From NCBI GenBank assembly GCA_035772735.1, contig JASDFA010000003.1:152595001-152659000 (forward strand): 64,000 nt of DNA. Reading direction: 5' to 3'. This document shows, one piece after another, positions 33,020 to 45,636 of this stretch (position 1 is the first letter of the stretch; each line of letters begins with the position of its first letter). The notes under the pieces are model-generated. The model had not been told where the DNA came from. It saw only the letters and a program-made list of their open reading frames with translations, and ran no database searches. A program made the translations under genes and the position numbers. Source of the stretch: Datura wrightii (lineage: Eukaryota > Streptophyta > Magnoliopsida > Solanales > Solanaceae).

Positions 33020-34191
33020 TATAGTCTCCTGCTAAACTGCACTGGGGCAAATGCTATACAAGATAGTGTTTCTGCTGAAAACTATACTGTTTACTGAGTG
33101 TCTGTATTAACATGATTTCCTATTTCTAACATGCTTTCTAAACTTCATTTTAGTCTGCTATTCTGTTTCTGAAATGCGTTATGGATGCTGCATTACCTCG
33201 CGGGGTTTCAACTGAGTACAACAATATCATAACATGTCATATTACATCACATACTGAGCATGCTGGACAATCTCTAACACTTGCGTTAGAATCTATATCG
33301 TACTAGTAGGTTTCATACACATTACAACCCAATGCTTCTCACATTGTACCAATATTCATAATAACGCAATACTCGACTTCTGGACATTCTACTGGTCTAA
33401 AAATTGCTATATAATCTCAATATTACTTAACTTGCCGAGGAAACTAACTTTACATACCTTATCTTTGAATTATTCGTCCGTTGGACGAGGCTCGGCCGGT
33501 ACTTCAACTATTTTCTCCCAACTGCATTCATAAATACGTCAATTAATACTAAATACAACTTTATTGTAAAGAGCAACGTCACTTTCGATATAGCTTATAG
33601 CCTAAACTTAGGCTTATCGAAAGACGGTCGAAAACTCGCTATTTTTCAGCGGCCGAGAAGGGAGAAATATTCACTTCTCAGCTAGGAACACATAGACACT
33701 AATTTAGAGCAATTCCACTTACCTTAGCTCGATGGCTCGACGATTCATCGGCCGTATTTTACGAAACTGAATCCGTAGGAATGCTCTCTGCTGCTAAATA
33801 CTTTGGTATCTGGGATTAATTTGAGTTTGGGCAACGTTTGGCAGTGTAATCGGACGAAAATATATAATTTCCTTCGTTCCTTTCTTTTCCTCTACGTTTG
33901 CCCCCTGTTTCTCTGGAAATTTTAAAGGAGTTACTCAATTAAAATCGAAGTGGGGCTTTATATACTTGGGCCTGAACCTGGGCAACGTGTCACGGAGCCA
34001 TCGCGGAGGCCTCACCTCCGTGACACGCTGCCATCGCGGAGGGGCTCTGCCTCAGCTCCTCCCGCGATGGTTCAATGGGTTTCTCGTCCGATCTTTTTCC
34101 CGGCCTTTCTCTAGCACGTATGGCCTTCTAATATGCTTAACCAACGTGCGAATAGGTCGTCTAGGTGCCGAGAATTCTACGGGGTATAACA
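31590..34191 (-). repeat. Gypsy-2 3' LTR
   Basis: A 2602-bp LTR, on the minus strand starting TGTTATACCCCGTAG and ending GGGGTGTGACA. It contains a long (TA)n run at about 32988-33016, shorter in the partner LTR, and a pair of GC-rich hairpins near 33988-34070. The ORFs at 32547-33050 and 32611-32850 have shifted counterparts in the other LTR and are not genes. Confidence 0.92.
33988..34072. repeat. Paired GC-rich hairpins in the Gypsy-2 LTR
   Basis: GTGTCACGGAG ... CTCCGTGACAC (33988-34027) forms 11-bp perfect arms, and directly beside it CCATCGCGGAG ... CTCCCGCGATGG (about 34031-34070) forms a second stem. The same structure at about 41848-41932 in the other LTR has one base changed in the first stem. 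On the element's strand they lie about 120-200 bases after the LTR start, in U3. Confidence 0.75.
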
Positions 34192-34206
34192 TTCTCCCCC
34201 CCTTAA
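34192..34206 (-). other. Gypsy-2 polypurine tract
   Basis: On the minus strand the bases before the 3' LTR start are TTAAGGGGGGAGAA, a purine run in the expected place. Confidence 0.75.
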
Positions 34207-34462
34207 GAACATTCGTCCTCGAATGTACACTGTTATCTAGAGGACTACTTATTTTACTTTTTAGAAAAATTTCGGTAGAATTTCCCCTGTAATAAGGACT
34301 ATAGCAAAAAAACCTGAAATGCAGAAAAGTCCAACACAGGCACTGCACACAATATTCTAAGATCCACTGGATAACTAGATTTCAATCTTTCTTTATCATT
34401 ACAAACATACAACTATAAGGTACTGTATAAGTAATAATAATACGGACATAACTGTCGCCTGA

Positions 34463-37400
34463 CTAGGCCTGAAATAGGTGAGGGTATCTGACTTTCATAT
34501 CTTCTTCTGCTTCCCACGTCATTTCCTCCCGATTTCTGTTATGCCACAATACTTTGACAGATGCAACATCTTTAGTTCTCAGTCTGCGGATCTATCTGTC
34601 CAAAATGGCTACAGGAATTTCTTCATATGCTAGCTCTTTTGTGACCTGGACATCCTGAACTGGAACTACTGCAGAAGGGTCCCCTACGAACTTTCTTAGC
34701 ATAGAAACATGGAATACTGGGTGAACGGATGCTAACTCTGGTGGCAAGTTCAACTCGTATGCAACTCGGCCTATTCTTCGCCGAATCTGATATGGCCCAA
34801 TGAATCTTGGGCTAAGTTTGCCTTTCTTACCAAATCTCATTACCCCTTTCATCGGGGACACTTTCAGGTATACCCAGTCATTTACCGCAAATTCTAGATT
34901 TCTGTGCCGCATATCTGCATAGGACTTCTGGCGGCTCTGAGCAGTCAGTAAACGTTCTCGGATAAGCTTTACTTTTTCCTCGGATTGCCAAACAATGTCT
35001 AGGCCGACTAATGCTGATTCTCCTATTTCAAACCAGCCTACCGGTGATCTACATTTTCTCCCGTATAATGCCTCGAAAGGCGCCATCTGAATAGCTGAAT
35101 GGTAGCTGTTATTATAAGCGAATTCAATTAACGAAAGGTGTTCATCCCAGCTACCCCCAAAATCTAACACACACGCTCGTAGCATATCTTCGAGCGTCTG
35201 AATGGTACGTTCAGCCTGCCCATCTATTTAAGGATGGAATGCTGTGCTCAAGTTAATCTGCGTCCCCAAACCTTTCTGAAACGATTGCCAGAATCTAGCT
35301 GTAAACTGTGCTCCCCTATCTGAAATGATAGATACCGGCACTCCATGCAATCTAACTATTTCTCTGATATATAATTCGGCATAATCCTCAGCTGAGAAGG
35401 TAGCCCTCACTGGCAGGAAATGAGCTGATTTTGTCAGCCTATCAACTATTACCCAAATGGAATCATTTCTGCGTCTAGTACGGGGTAACCCTGTTACAAA
35501 ATCCATGTTTATTGCTTCCCATTTCCACATAGGTACCGTTATCTCTTGCGTCAAACCGCCCGGTTTCTGGTGCTCGGCTTTTACCTGCTGACAATTAGAA
35601 CATCTAGACACAAATTCAGCTATCTCAGCTTTCATACCTGGCCACCAATAGATGTCTCTAATATCGTGGTACATTTTCGTCGCCCCTGGATGAAGGAAAT
35701 AGCGAGCGTAGTGTACCTCGTGCATGATCTGCCCACGAAGTCCTGAGACATTCGGGACACAGAGGCGGCCCTTACAACGTAGCACATCATCCCCGGCTAT
35801 CTGAAAATCTGGCTCCTTGCCCTTCTGAATTCTATCTCTGAGCTGGACTAAATCGGGATCCTCGTACTGTCATTCTTTTACCTCTGTAACTAATGAAGAC
35901 ACCGCAGAATTCTGAATTACTGCTCCATTATTTTCTGTTTCCATTACTCGAACGGCTAGACCAGCTAACTGATGAATTTCTTTGGCTAACTTCTGCTTCT
36001 CAGGTCGCAAATACGCTAAACTCCCCATTGACTTACGACTCAGGGCATCTGCTACAACATTAGTTTTTCCGGGGTGGTACAGAATATTCACATCATAGTC
36101 TTTTAACAGCTCCAACCAGCGGCGTTGCCGCAAATTCAACTCCCTCTGAGTGAAAATGTACTGTAGGCTCTTATGATCTGTGTAAATATCAACATGGACT
36201 CCGTACAGGTAATGCCTCCACATCTTCAAGGCATGAATTACTGCGGCCAATTCCAGGTCATGGGTGGGGTAATTCTTTTCGTGTTTCCTCAGCTGTCTGG
36301 AAGCATATGCAATTACTCTACCATGCTGCATCAACACACAGCCCAACCCGACACCTGACGCGTCGCAATAGACTGAGTAGCCTTCTGTGCCTTCCGGCAA
36401 TGCTAATACTGGGGCGGAGGTTAATCTGTCTTTCAGCTCCTGGCAGCTCTGCTCGTATGCCTCCGTCCACTAAAAGTTTGCTGCTTTCTGTGTCAATTTA
36501 GTTAGAGGTGCTGCAATGGTCGAGAACCCTTCAATGAACCTTCTGTAATACCCTGCCAACCCCAGAAAGCTACGAACTTCCGTCGGAGTGGTAGGCCTAG
36601 GCCATGACTTAACTGCTTTTATTTTCTGCTTGTCTACCTGTATACCAGCATCTGAGACAATATGCCCTAAGAAGGCCACTGAGTTAAGCCAGAATTCACA
36701 CTTCAAAAATTTAGCATACAACTGGCGGTCCCTGAGAATCTGGAGCACTGTCCGCAAATGAGTTCGGTGATCTGTTTCAGAGCGAGAATACACCAGAATA
36801 TCATCAATGAATACTATCACGAACAAGTCCAGGAAAGGTCTGAAAATACTGTTCATCAGGTCCATAAAGACTGGTGGGGCATTCGTTAACCCGAAGGACA
36901 TAACTAGAAATTCAAAATGTCCATATCGGGTCCTGAACATTGTCTTTGGAATATCTCTCTCACGTACTCAGACCTGGTGATATCCGGACCGCAAGTCAAT
37001 TTTAGAAAAGTATCTGGCTCCCTGCAACTGATCGAATAAGTCATCAATTCTGGGGAGCGGATACTTGTTCTTTACTGTAACTTTATTTAGCTGCCGATAA
37101 TCTATGCACATTCGGAGCGAGCCATCTTTCTTCCTTACGAATAAAACTGGCGCACCCTATGGTGAAGTACTCGGCCTGATAAAACCTTTATCTAACAAAT
37201 CTTTCAACTGCTCCTTTAATTCTCTGAGTTCTGCAGGAGCCATACGATAAGGAGGTATTGATATTAGCTGCGTGCCTGGTAACAAGTTGATAGCAAAGTC
37301 TATTTCCCTTTCTGGGGGAATACCAGGTAACTCATCAGGAAATACATCTGGGAATTCACTCACCACTGGGACAGACTGGAGTGTCGAAGATTCTTCTTGG

Positions 37401-37621
37401 ATATCCTGAACTCTGACCAGATGATAAATACATCCCTTGGATATCAACTTCCTCGCCTGAAGGTAGGAAATAAACCTACCTTTTGGCGTAGCGGTGATGC
37501 CCTTCCACTCCCGTACTACTTCTCCTGGGAAGTGGAATCGGACCGTTTTGGTCCAACATTCAACATTGGCAAAGCATGGTACTAACCAGTCCATACCCAT
37601 TATGGCATCGAAGTCTATCAT
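34463..37621 (-). pseudogene. Gypsy-2 pol: reverse transcriptase, RNase H, integrase, chromodomain
   Basis: One frame on the minus strand, broken by stops. Reverse transcriptase: MIDFDAIMGMDWL near 37621, KKDGSLRMCIDYRQLNK near 37120, and the catalytic block FVIVFIDDILVYS near 36800 (both aspartates present). RNase H: GYSVYCDASGVG near 36380 and TDHKSLQYIF near 36180. Integrase: CSNCQQV of the zinc-binding part near 35610, then MDFVTGLP, VDRLTKSAHF and IISDRGAQF of the DDE core. The chromodomain follows 34592 (SVKVLWHNR...EMTWEAEEDM) and ends at a TAG at 34463-34465. Stops lie near 37155, 36971, 36472, 35870, 35230 and 34592. This would have copied and integrated the element, probably into heterochromatin via the chromodomain; it is now inactive. 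Confidence 0.92.
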
Positions 37622-39246
37622 TTCTAACTCGACCAGATCTACTGTGGTCTAACGGTTAGCAATCTCTACTGTACACCCGCGGTAGATTCGGCTAGCTGTG
37701 ATGGAGTCACCGACAGGCGTAGATACTAAGAAGGGCTGCTGTAATGATTCTGGTACAATACTAAACTTCCGTGCCACAAATGGAGTAATATAGGACAAAG
37801 TAGACCCTGGATCAATTAACACATAAGCAGGGTGTGAGCAGATAGTTAGCATACCTGTCACAACATCAGGCGACGCTTCTGAATCTTGCCTCCCTGGTAA
37901 GGCATATGTGCGGCTTGGGCCCGCACCTGTACTGGAGGCCCCTGATCTGCCCCGACCCCTGCCTGCTAAAATTGAGGGCCTGCGCCCAGTCGAGGATGCT
38001 GTGGCTCGTGACCCTGCTGATGTCCTATCCTGTCTATCGCGGTCCTCTCGACCTCTGGCTGGGCAATCTTTCATCAAATGGCCTTCTTGGCCACAAATAT
38101 AACATGCGGTGGAGCCATATCTGCATGCTCCAAGATGGCGTCGATTGCATATAGGGCAAAGTGGTAGGGTATACCTACTCTGCTCCGCCCTCCTCTGTGA
38201 TGGTGAATCTGCCATCTGCGAGCCTCTACCAGTCTCTGACTGCCCCCTGCGGCTGAATCTACCCCCCTGTGACTGTGGCGGAGGCGGGGGCATGGGCGGC
38301 CTGTCTGACAATCGGGGCCTAGGTCCTCCCCGGGCCTCTCTCTGTAACTCAACTGGCCTGTCTCGGCGACGCTGTTCCTGATTAACCCTTCTGACCTCTA
38401 GTTGTCGCTGTCTGATGCCCTCAATATTCTGGGCAAATGCTTGATTCGAGCAATGTCCATGTCCTCTCGCAGTGTGGCTGTAGTGCAAATCTCAACATAT
38501 TCTGGATTCAACCCCGTAATAAAGCGATGCACTCTGGATGCCATGGTATCAACGAAGGCCGGTGCATATCGGGCTAAGGAATCAAACTGCAAGGAATATT
38601 CCCGAAAACTCATGGCCCCCTGTTCTAGATGTAGGAACTGGTCTACCCGGGCCTGTCGAATCTCCCGCGGCAAATAATGATCCAGAAAGGCTCCTGAAAA
38701 GCTGGACCAGGTGGGAGGGGAAACATCTCTCCCTCGGGACCTCTCCCAGCTTTCATACCATAACACCGCAATATCCCGTAACCGGAATGCTGCCAACTCA
38801 ACTGACTCGGTAGACGTGGCATGCATAACCCTGAAGATCCTCTGCATTTGGTCTAGAAAATCCTGAGGGTCCTCTGTCCGATCCGTACCTGTAAATTCTG
38901 GGGGATTCAAAGCTAAGAACTCTCGGACCCTCGAACTACCGGGCCCTCCTGATGATTCTGCAACTGTGGATGGCATTGGCTGACGCTGAGCAGCCATCAT
39001 CTGTGCTAACATAACTACAGCACTCCTAACCTCCTGGTCAGAAGGGGTCGGTATAGGGGCTACTGAAGGTAGTGTCGCCCCAAGTGGCTCCCGACGTGGT
39101 GGAGATTGCTGAGGAGGCTGGGACGATACCTCTGTAGTGCCCTCTGATCGGGCTGTCTCTAAATGAGGGTGAGGCATCCTGCTGGTTCCTTCCCCTGCTG
39201 CAACATCTAAGTTCCGACCTGTGATAGGATGGCGCTAGTCTGACAT
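37622..39246 (-). pseudogene. Gypsy-2 gag and protease
   Basis: The likely start ATG is at 39246, but codon 4 is TAG; the open part resumes and contains the capsid region (NPPEFTGTDRTEDPQDFLDQ, FLDHYLPREIRQARVDQF). One base appears lost near 38447, moving the reading to the frame with AFAQNIEGIRQ, then a Pro/Arg-rich linker, the zinc knuckle CYICGQEGHLMKDC near 38100, another Arg/Ser/Gly-rich linker, and the aspartic protease start VLIDPGSTLSYITPF near 37810. A TAG near 37650 separates it from pol. Roles: capsid assembly, RNA packaging and polyprotein processing. Plus-strand ORFs opposite it are shadows. Confidence 0.9.
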
Positions 39247-39444
39247 TATCTGTAACCAAAGAATATGGTAAAATTTTTAGGGACTCAACCCTATGTTGTA
39301 CCGCTCTACAGCACGACTGAATAAGAATAAAAGACAACCATCCTAACATGCCTTGCAGCCTCCTATCCATAGTATGTGGTGCACAACACATCTATGGACA
39401 AGACTCTGCTTAGCACGACTTGCAGACTCCCTAGGATACGACCT

Positions 39445-39456
39445 GCTTTGATACCA
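39445..39456 (-). other. Gypsy-2 primer binding site
   Basis: Minus strand TGGTATCAAAGC, starting four bases from the 5' LTR. It matches the initiator-Met tRNA site TGGTATCAGAGC with one mismatch. Confidence 0.8.
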
Positions 39457-39460
39457 AGTT

Positions 39461-42053
39461 TGTCACACCCCGCCTTGGGGGGTAAGACTGGCACCTGGTG
39501 CTCTACTAGGACCTGACCTGCTGGACTGTTAAGCCTGGGCACATCTGGTGCCTGGATGGCTCTGCCTCACATTTCTGGAAACAAAGGGCTATATAACGGC
39601 TGTAAACACAGCCCCCGGCCCATTGGCCTATAGCCTTCTGTACCTGTACTAACAGCTGACCAGAAACATAGCAACTCAGGGAAACCTATGCGGGCCGACA
39701 AGGCCACCATGCTGTCTAGTTATCTGCAACTCAATCATAAAGTATTAAAAAGCTACGTGACCGGCAAGGTCACCACTTCTGACAACTATGGCCCCACACG
39801 ACCATCACAATAGAAAGAAGGGATGCTAACAACTATACAACTGCACGGCCTCTCACGACCGGCTCACCTGACCACAGGGAATATATACAGACTGCAAGCC
39901 ACTAGGAAGAATAATAGAAATGATTGGGACAGGGCCCCAACCTACCCATACTGTACAGCAAAAGGAACTGAACTACACCTCTAGAAATTCAGTCTCCGGA
40001 TGACAGGAGCTGAATACTCGACCGCTAATGGGGATCACGTAGTATCGCCTGCTCGTCTATGGGTACCTGCAGGAAAGTAATCCAGCGCCCCACGAGGCGT
40101 CAGTACCGCTGGTACTGAGTATGTAAAGCAATAACTGAAAGAGATATCTGAAATCAATAACATAACTGACGGAACTGAGATAAGAAGAACTAGATTAACT
40201 ATCTGAAGGTGTAGATCATACCTGTTCTTAATCATACTGAAGGGAGTAGGAATCATACCTGGAGACGTATCATTCTACTACTAATCTGCTCGTATCTAAT
40301 GTAATATGGCATAACAAACATAACATAACATGGCATACACAAACCTTACCCGGCCCCCATAAGCCGGGAGGTACAACCAGCACAAAATCTATACCCCTAC
40401 CCTGGTCATCCCATCTCCTACAATGGCTGCAAGCATCCCGCCGGTCCCCTGGGTATGCACTTGGGCTCGCTGAGCCCCTGACTATAACTGCATCTGAGTC
40501 CGGAGGACTCCTGAATCTGCACCCGGGCGTATCCGCTCGACTGGGGTGTGTAAGGGCCGATCAAGGCACAAATATGGGGAAAACTGGCATCCCATCTTCG
40601 TCCCCTGACGGGACAGCATGCCACTCCATAGAGTGACGTATCCTCGTCCTCTAACGGACGAGTCGATACAACTATTAACCCTGGGGCGGTCGTGGATGCT
40701 GGGTAGTCCAACCCCAAACAATACAACGGTCTCAACCAGTAATGCTGTCTGTGTATATCACATGCTGAGCCTAATAGGGGTAAGGTGTCGTATACATTAC
40801 ATGCTGAACTAATAATAATAATCTGTACGTATTCGATACATGCTGAGGCTGGTAAATATATATATATATATATATATATGAATATAGTCTCCTGCTAAAC
40901 TGCACTGGGGCAAATGCTATACAAGATAGTGTTTCTGCTGAAAACTATACTGTTTACTGAGTGTCTGTATTAACATGATTTCCTATTTCTAACATGCTTT
41001 CTAAACTTCATTTTAGTCTGCTATTCTGTTTCTGAAATGCGTTATGGATGCTGCATTACCTCACGAGATTTCAACTGAGTACAACAATATCATAACATGT
41101 CATATTACATCACATACTGAGCATACTGGACAATCTCTAACACTTGCGTTAGAATCTATATCGTACTAGTAGGTTTCATACACATTACAACCCAATGCTT
41201 TCACATTGTACCACTATTCATAATAACGCAATACTCGACTTCTGGACATTCTACTGGTCTGAAAATTGCTATATAATCTCAATATTACTTAACTTGCCGA
41301 GGAAACTAACTTTACATACCTTATCTTTGAATTATTCGTCCGTTGGACGAGGCTCGTCCGGTACTTCAACTATTTTCTCCCAACTGCATTCATAAATACG
41401 TCAATTAATACTAAATACAACTTTATTATAAAGAGCAACGTCACTTTCGATATAGCTTATAGCCTAAACTTAGGCTTATCGAAGGACGGTCGAAAACTCG
41501 CTATTTTTCAGTGGCCCAGAAGGGAGAAATATTCACTTCTCAGCTAGGAACACATAGACACTAATTTAGAGCAATTCCACTTACCTTAGCTCGATGGCTC
41601 GATGATTCGTCGGCCGTATTTTACGAAACTGAATCCGTAGGAATGCTCTCTGCTGCTAAATACTTCGGTGTTTTGGATTAATTTGAGTTTGGGCAGCGTT
41701 TGGCAGCGTAATCGGACGAAAATATATAATTTCCTTCGTTCCTTTCTTTTCCTCTATGTTTGCCCCCTGTTTCTCTGGAAATTTTAAAGGTGTTACTCAA
41801 TTAAAACCGAAGTGGGGCTTTATATACTTGGGCCTGAACCTGGGCAACGTGTCACGGAGCCATCGCGGAGGCCTCACCTCCATGACACGCTACCATCGCG
41901 GAGGGGCTCTGCCTCGGCTCCTCCCGCGATGGTTCGACGGGTTTCTCGTCCGATCTTTTTCCCGGCCTTTCTCTAGCACGTATGGCCTTCTAATATGCTT
42001 AACCAACGTGCGAATAGGTCGTCTAGGTACCGGGAATTCTACGGGGTATAACA
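39461..42053 (-). repeat. Gypsy-2 5' LTR
   Basis: A 2593-bp partner of 31590-34191, mostly differing by single bases (for example GGTATGACTGG versus GGTAAGACTGG near the end) and a shorter (TA)n run at about 40857-40880. It drives the element leftwards. Confidence 0.92.
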
Positions 42054-42320
42054 CAAGGGACCAGAGTTAGTCTCTTAGGTAGAAAGTATTTGTAATCTAA
42101 ATTTTGTTGAGGCTCACAGTGTTAGTGAAGTTTGGAGCAAATCCTACAGAGGAGTAGGTCATGATTTTTCACCCTTGTGAGCCAGGTGCTTTTCATGTAA
42201 AAATATTGTGTTCTTTACTTATTTCTTTTACTGCTTAGTTGAAACAGGTTAGGAAACCTATTTCACTCATAGGCTACAAGCTAACATAAATAAGTAAAAC
42301 CGTGGTCGTGCAACCTAACA
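42054..42320 (+). repeat. Copia-1 5' LTR, right part
   Basis: Resumes with the duplicated CAAGG and matches about 46508-46775 of the 3' LTR, ending CCTAACA. This shows that Gypsy-2 inserted into a complete Copia-1 LTR. Confidence 0.88.
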
Positions 42321-42322
42321 AT

Positions 42323-42334
42323 TGGTATTATAGC
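42323..42334 (+). other. Copia-1 primer binding site
   Basis: TGGTATTATAGC, two bases after the LTR; initiator-Met tRNA type (TGGTATCAGAGC) with two mismatches, consistent with old age. Confidence 0.75.
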
Positions 42335-42375
42335 GAGTTATCTTTAAGAGGCTAACACCTTAAGAAAAGATCAAG

Positions 42376-43700
42376 ATGAATGCTGCACCACCATTTAGGT
42401 AGAGTGAAGGATCTAACTTTGATGATGAGAAGATGACTCAAAAAAAATTCAAGAGATCACTCAAAAGAGGTAAACGTAATGAAAAGGACAAAAGTTCAGA
42501 GATATCATAGACAAATGGGTGCTACAAGTGTTATAAGCCTGATCATCACATTAAAAATTATCCCATGTAGAAAATTGAATGGAGGAAGGAGAGAGCTGAG
42601 AAGGAACAAAGGGAAACGAAAAAAGTTCATGATAAGAAAAAGAAATCATCAGCAAAAGCCATGATGGCTGCATTAGGAGCAAGCTTCGAGGAATCTCACA
42701 ATGACAATGTCAATGAAATATCTTTGATGGCTTTAGGAGACTCAGATTTAGAAGATGATGATAATACCGAGGTAAGTATTCTTGACCTAAAAGATAAGCT
42801 TAACCAGCTCTCTAAGAAAAAATTAATTTCCTTAATGTTTACTTTGATTGACAATTTAAGGAAATGATTGCAGAAAAAGACCAGCTACTTAGTGCCTTCA
42901 CTAGTTTAAAGAATGAATTCATTGATGCTGAAACTAGTAAAGAAAAAGCTAATAAAGAAAACTGCTCCTTAAAAAATCAGGTGACTTGGTTCATCTATTT
43001 TAGCACTCAAGTCTGAAGTTCTGCAACTAACTGTCACTAAAAAAAGATAAAACAATAATTAGTGACCAACAACTTAAGAGTGAAATTGACCTGAAAAATA
43101 CAAAGGAAGAGAGCAATTTTGAGAGAGAAAATCTAGAAGAATTAGTCTGAAATTATCCAAAGTGAAAAAGAATCTTGAGAGAGCCATTCATTGGACTCAA
43201 TCATCACAGATTCTCTCTAAGCTTAGCAGTAGAACACATAGTGTAACAACTGGCTTAGGATTTAAAAAGAAAATACCTAAAACTGAATTTGAGAAAGAAG
43301 AATTGTATTTTCTCTATGATAATACAGAATATCTTAGATATAAGTGTCCAGTGGATTTAATAAAAAGAAAAAAACCTGAATATTGTTAAGAAAAGAAACA
43401 CCAATCTTGGTGAAAAGCATGAAATGGATAAATGGAACATGTTATCCTATGTGTTCCAAGATGGACATAAAGAGATTTAATTCATCTTTTTGTGCAAAGA
43501 AAAGGATCCAAGCTAGTCGGGGTTCCTAAAGCTAACCTCTAATTATTTTGCAAATTGACTGACAGGAAGCAAGCAAAAATGGTACATAGATAGTACTTGA
43601 TCAAGGCATATGATTAGGGATAAACTAAAGTTTCTTTCACTCACAGATATGAAGAGAGGCAGTATAGACTTTGAAAATGATTTAAAAAGAAGAATATGTG
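42376..43700 (+). pseudogene. Copia-1 gag and protease start, internally deleted
   Basis: An ATG at 42376 gives MNAAPPF, then the frame stops and continues with pieces of the back half of a SIRE-type gag: a zinc knuckle CYKCYKPDHHIKNY near 42515 whose last Cys is Tyr, an acidic tract SLMALGDSDLEDDDNTE near 42722, and Lys/Glu-rich coiled-coil segments to about 43390. Near 43568 the protease start WYIDST is visible, but the next codon, where the family has Cys, is TGA. The front half of gag is missing, so the element lost it by deletion. After about 43700 nothing of integrase or reverse transcriptase follows. Several stops and shifts; no working product. Confidence 0.8.
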
Positions 43701-43779
43701 ACCTTGAAAAGATTGACAGCCTTGTGATTGGGGGAACCATAGGTGAAACACGTGGATGAACCTGGTACAACACAGGAAT

Positions 43780-45636
43780 CTCAATAAAATAAATTGGGGA
43801 TGATTAAGATTGCATGAATGTCCCTTAGTGATTGGCTAGAATTAATGCGTTCAACATGAAATATGACTTAGTTGAAAATTTTCTACTCAGTCTTGTGCAA
43901 TTATATGTATGTCCTTATACTATGATAACTACATTGTCTCACTTAGTCTAATGATATTACCCTTATTATCTTAGTTGAACTATCTTGTATTGACAAAATT
44001 TCAGATGATGAACATGGTTCATTAGCCAATCCAGGTATGTGCTCCATCTTTTGTAATTAATTATGTCTAAGTCATGTACCAAATCTACTGACGTGTTTCA
44101 TGAGTCAATTTCTTATAAGATAAATCCAAAAGAAAGTCACCCCATCCTCAAAATTGAAATAACACTTTAAACTACCAAAATTCTTCAAAGTGCAAGTTAT
44201 ATTTGATCTTAAAAATCGCACATCAATCACCACAATCCCATTTCATCAAGAATTCCTCTTTTACTTAGACTCAATTTTTTTGGAATCTGAGAATGGATTC
44301 ACTCAAAAAAATGTGAAGATCAGTGAGATTTCATAAAATGCCTCAAAGCTTGAATCTGTTGAACTTTAGTGACATGGAATCTTACTTCATCAAAGTATGT
44401 TTGACACATTGGTAACTACCTATAAAACTCCATTCTATTTTTGAATGAATCTTAAAAGTTTATGGTGATAGGGGGAAAGAACTAGTAGTACTCATGAAAG
44501 ATCAAGTGGCTAGACCTAGTTCTTGTATCAAACTTGAAAAAAAAATAGGATGTTGGTGTTGTAGGGAAGAGTTCTAAGGGTTCTCTTGAACATGAAAGTA
44601 TTTAAAGAAGGTGCAACAAGTGAGGGGGAAAGTTTGAGTGATTCAATGGCTGAACCCAGTTCATCCTTTGGGTATAATTCTTGTGATAAAATGATAAATA
44701 TCTGACAAGGAGGATTTCAGTTGAAAAAGTACTGCGAAGGCATGTAACATATTATACAACCTGGTTCATCGCAACGTGATAGAGAGGAGGATGCTCTATA
44801 TTTAGGAGTTATGTCAAATGCTAAAAAGAAAAATCCATTCTCATTATCTTTATGAATTTGGTCCTTCCACATGTCTGTTTTTTTAGGTTGTCACTAGTTT
44901 AGGCATTCCTTTGCAATTATGTCTTTGTTATCTTTTTGGTTGTTATGGCTTTGATTGTAATGGAATTACACTGGATGTGGTGGTACTCACACTTGTTTAT
45001 AACAATCTATTTCTCTTTACATTGATGTGTTTTTCTTGGGTGGCTAATATCCTTAGATGAATGTTTGAGAAATTTTGATAACTTTTATGATTGTATTTGT
45101 GATAGCCCCAGTAGCCATGCGTATTACATTGATATCATTCAAATAATTTATATGAATAATGAAATAATTTTCTTAATAATGCCAAAAGGGGGAAGATGTA
45201 CACGCTTGTAATATTTATAACCCAGTACTCTGGTATCCCGACCTTGTTCATTTGAGTGGTTCTTTGGGCTGATTGAAAGAAGTTACAAATGATATCAGTT
45301 TCTCATCATCAAAAATGGGGAATGTGTTGGGATTTGGTATTTTTATGATTGACAAAATTATTGAGTCAAAGAAGAGTTGGTTCAATAAAATGGAATAGTG
45401 CTAAACTAAATGAACCAGATACAGTAGTTACTTATTCTATTCAAGAGTTTGACTACGAGTAAAACTCTTCGAATAAAAGGAGTTTTGGATAAGAATAAAA
45501 GATCATATATATATATAGGAGTCTTCTTGGATGACTAACCTGTTTCACTCAAGTGTTTCATATCTTAGTACCTACAGGTAAAGATAGTTGAATGCACAAG
45601 GACAAGGAGTTTGTCATCATCAAAAAGGGGGGAATT
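43780..45636 (+). other. Copia-1 3' non-coding region
   Basis: No reverse transcriptase, RNase H or other motif in any frame. Near its end two purine-tract-like junctions occur: ATCATCAAAAATGGGGAATGTGTTGGG near 45306-45335, and ATCATCAAAAAGGGGGGAATTTATTGGG near 45616-45643. Only the second leads into the full LTR. A (TA)n run lies near 45508-45520. Confidence 0.6.

Larger units (their letters stand above)
31590..42053 (-). mobile_element. Gypsy-2: Tekay/Del-like chromovirus, nearly complete but dead
   Basis: A 10.46-kb element with LTRs at 31590-34191 and 39461-42053, flanked by the duplication caagg (31585-31589 and 42054-42058). On the minus strand: 5' LTR (right), tRNA-iMet-type primer site, gag, protease, reverse transcriptase, RNase H, integrase, chromodomain, purine tract, 3' LTR. 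The order with integrase last and a C-terminal chromodomain defines a chromovirus; the large size and sequence style fit Tekay/Del. Coding is interrupted by about eight nonsense codons and one frameshift. LTRs differ by around 1-2% by eye, so it is younger than Copia-1, which it cuts. Confidence 0.92.

Noticed and set aside
32547..33050. 167-codon minus-strand ORF in the Gypsy-2 LTR
   Set aside because: Runs through a (TA)n repeat at its start and has only a shortened counterpart in the other LTR; not a gene.
37906..38381. Plus-strand ORFs opposite gag
   Set aside because: Shadows of the GC-rich minus-strand gag coding region.
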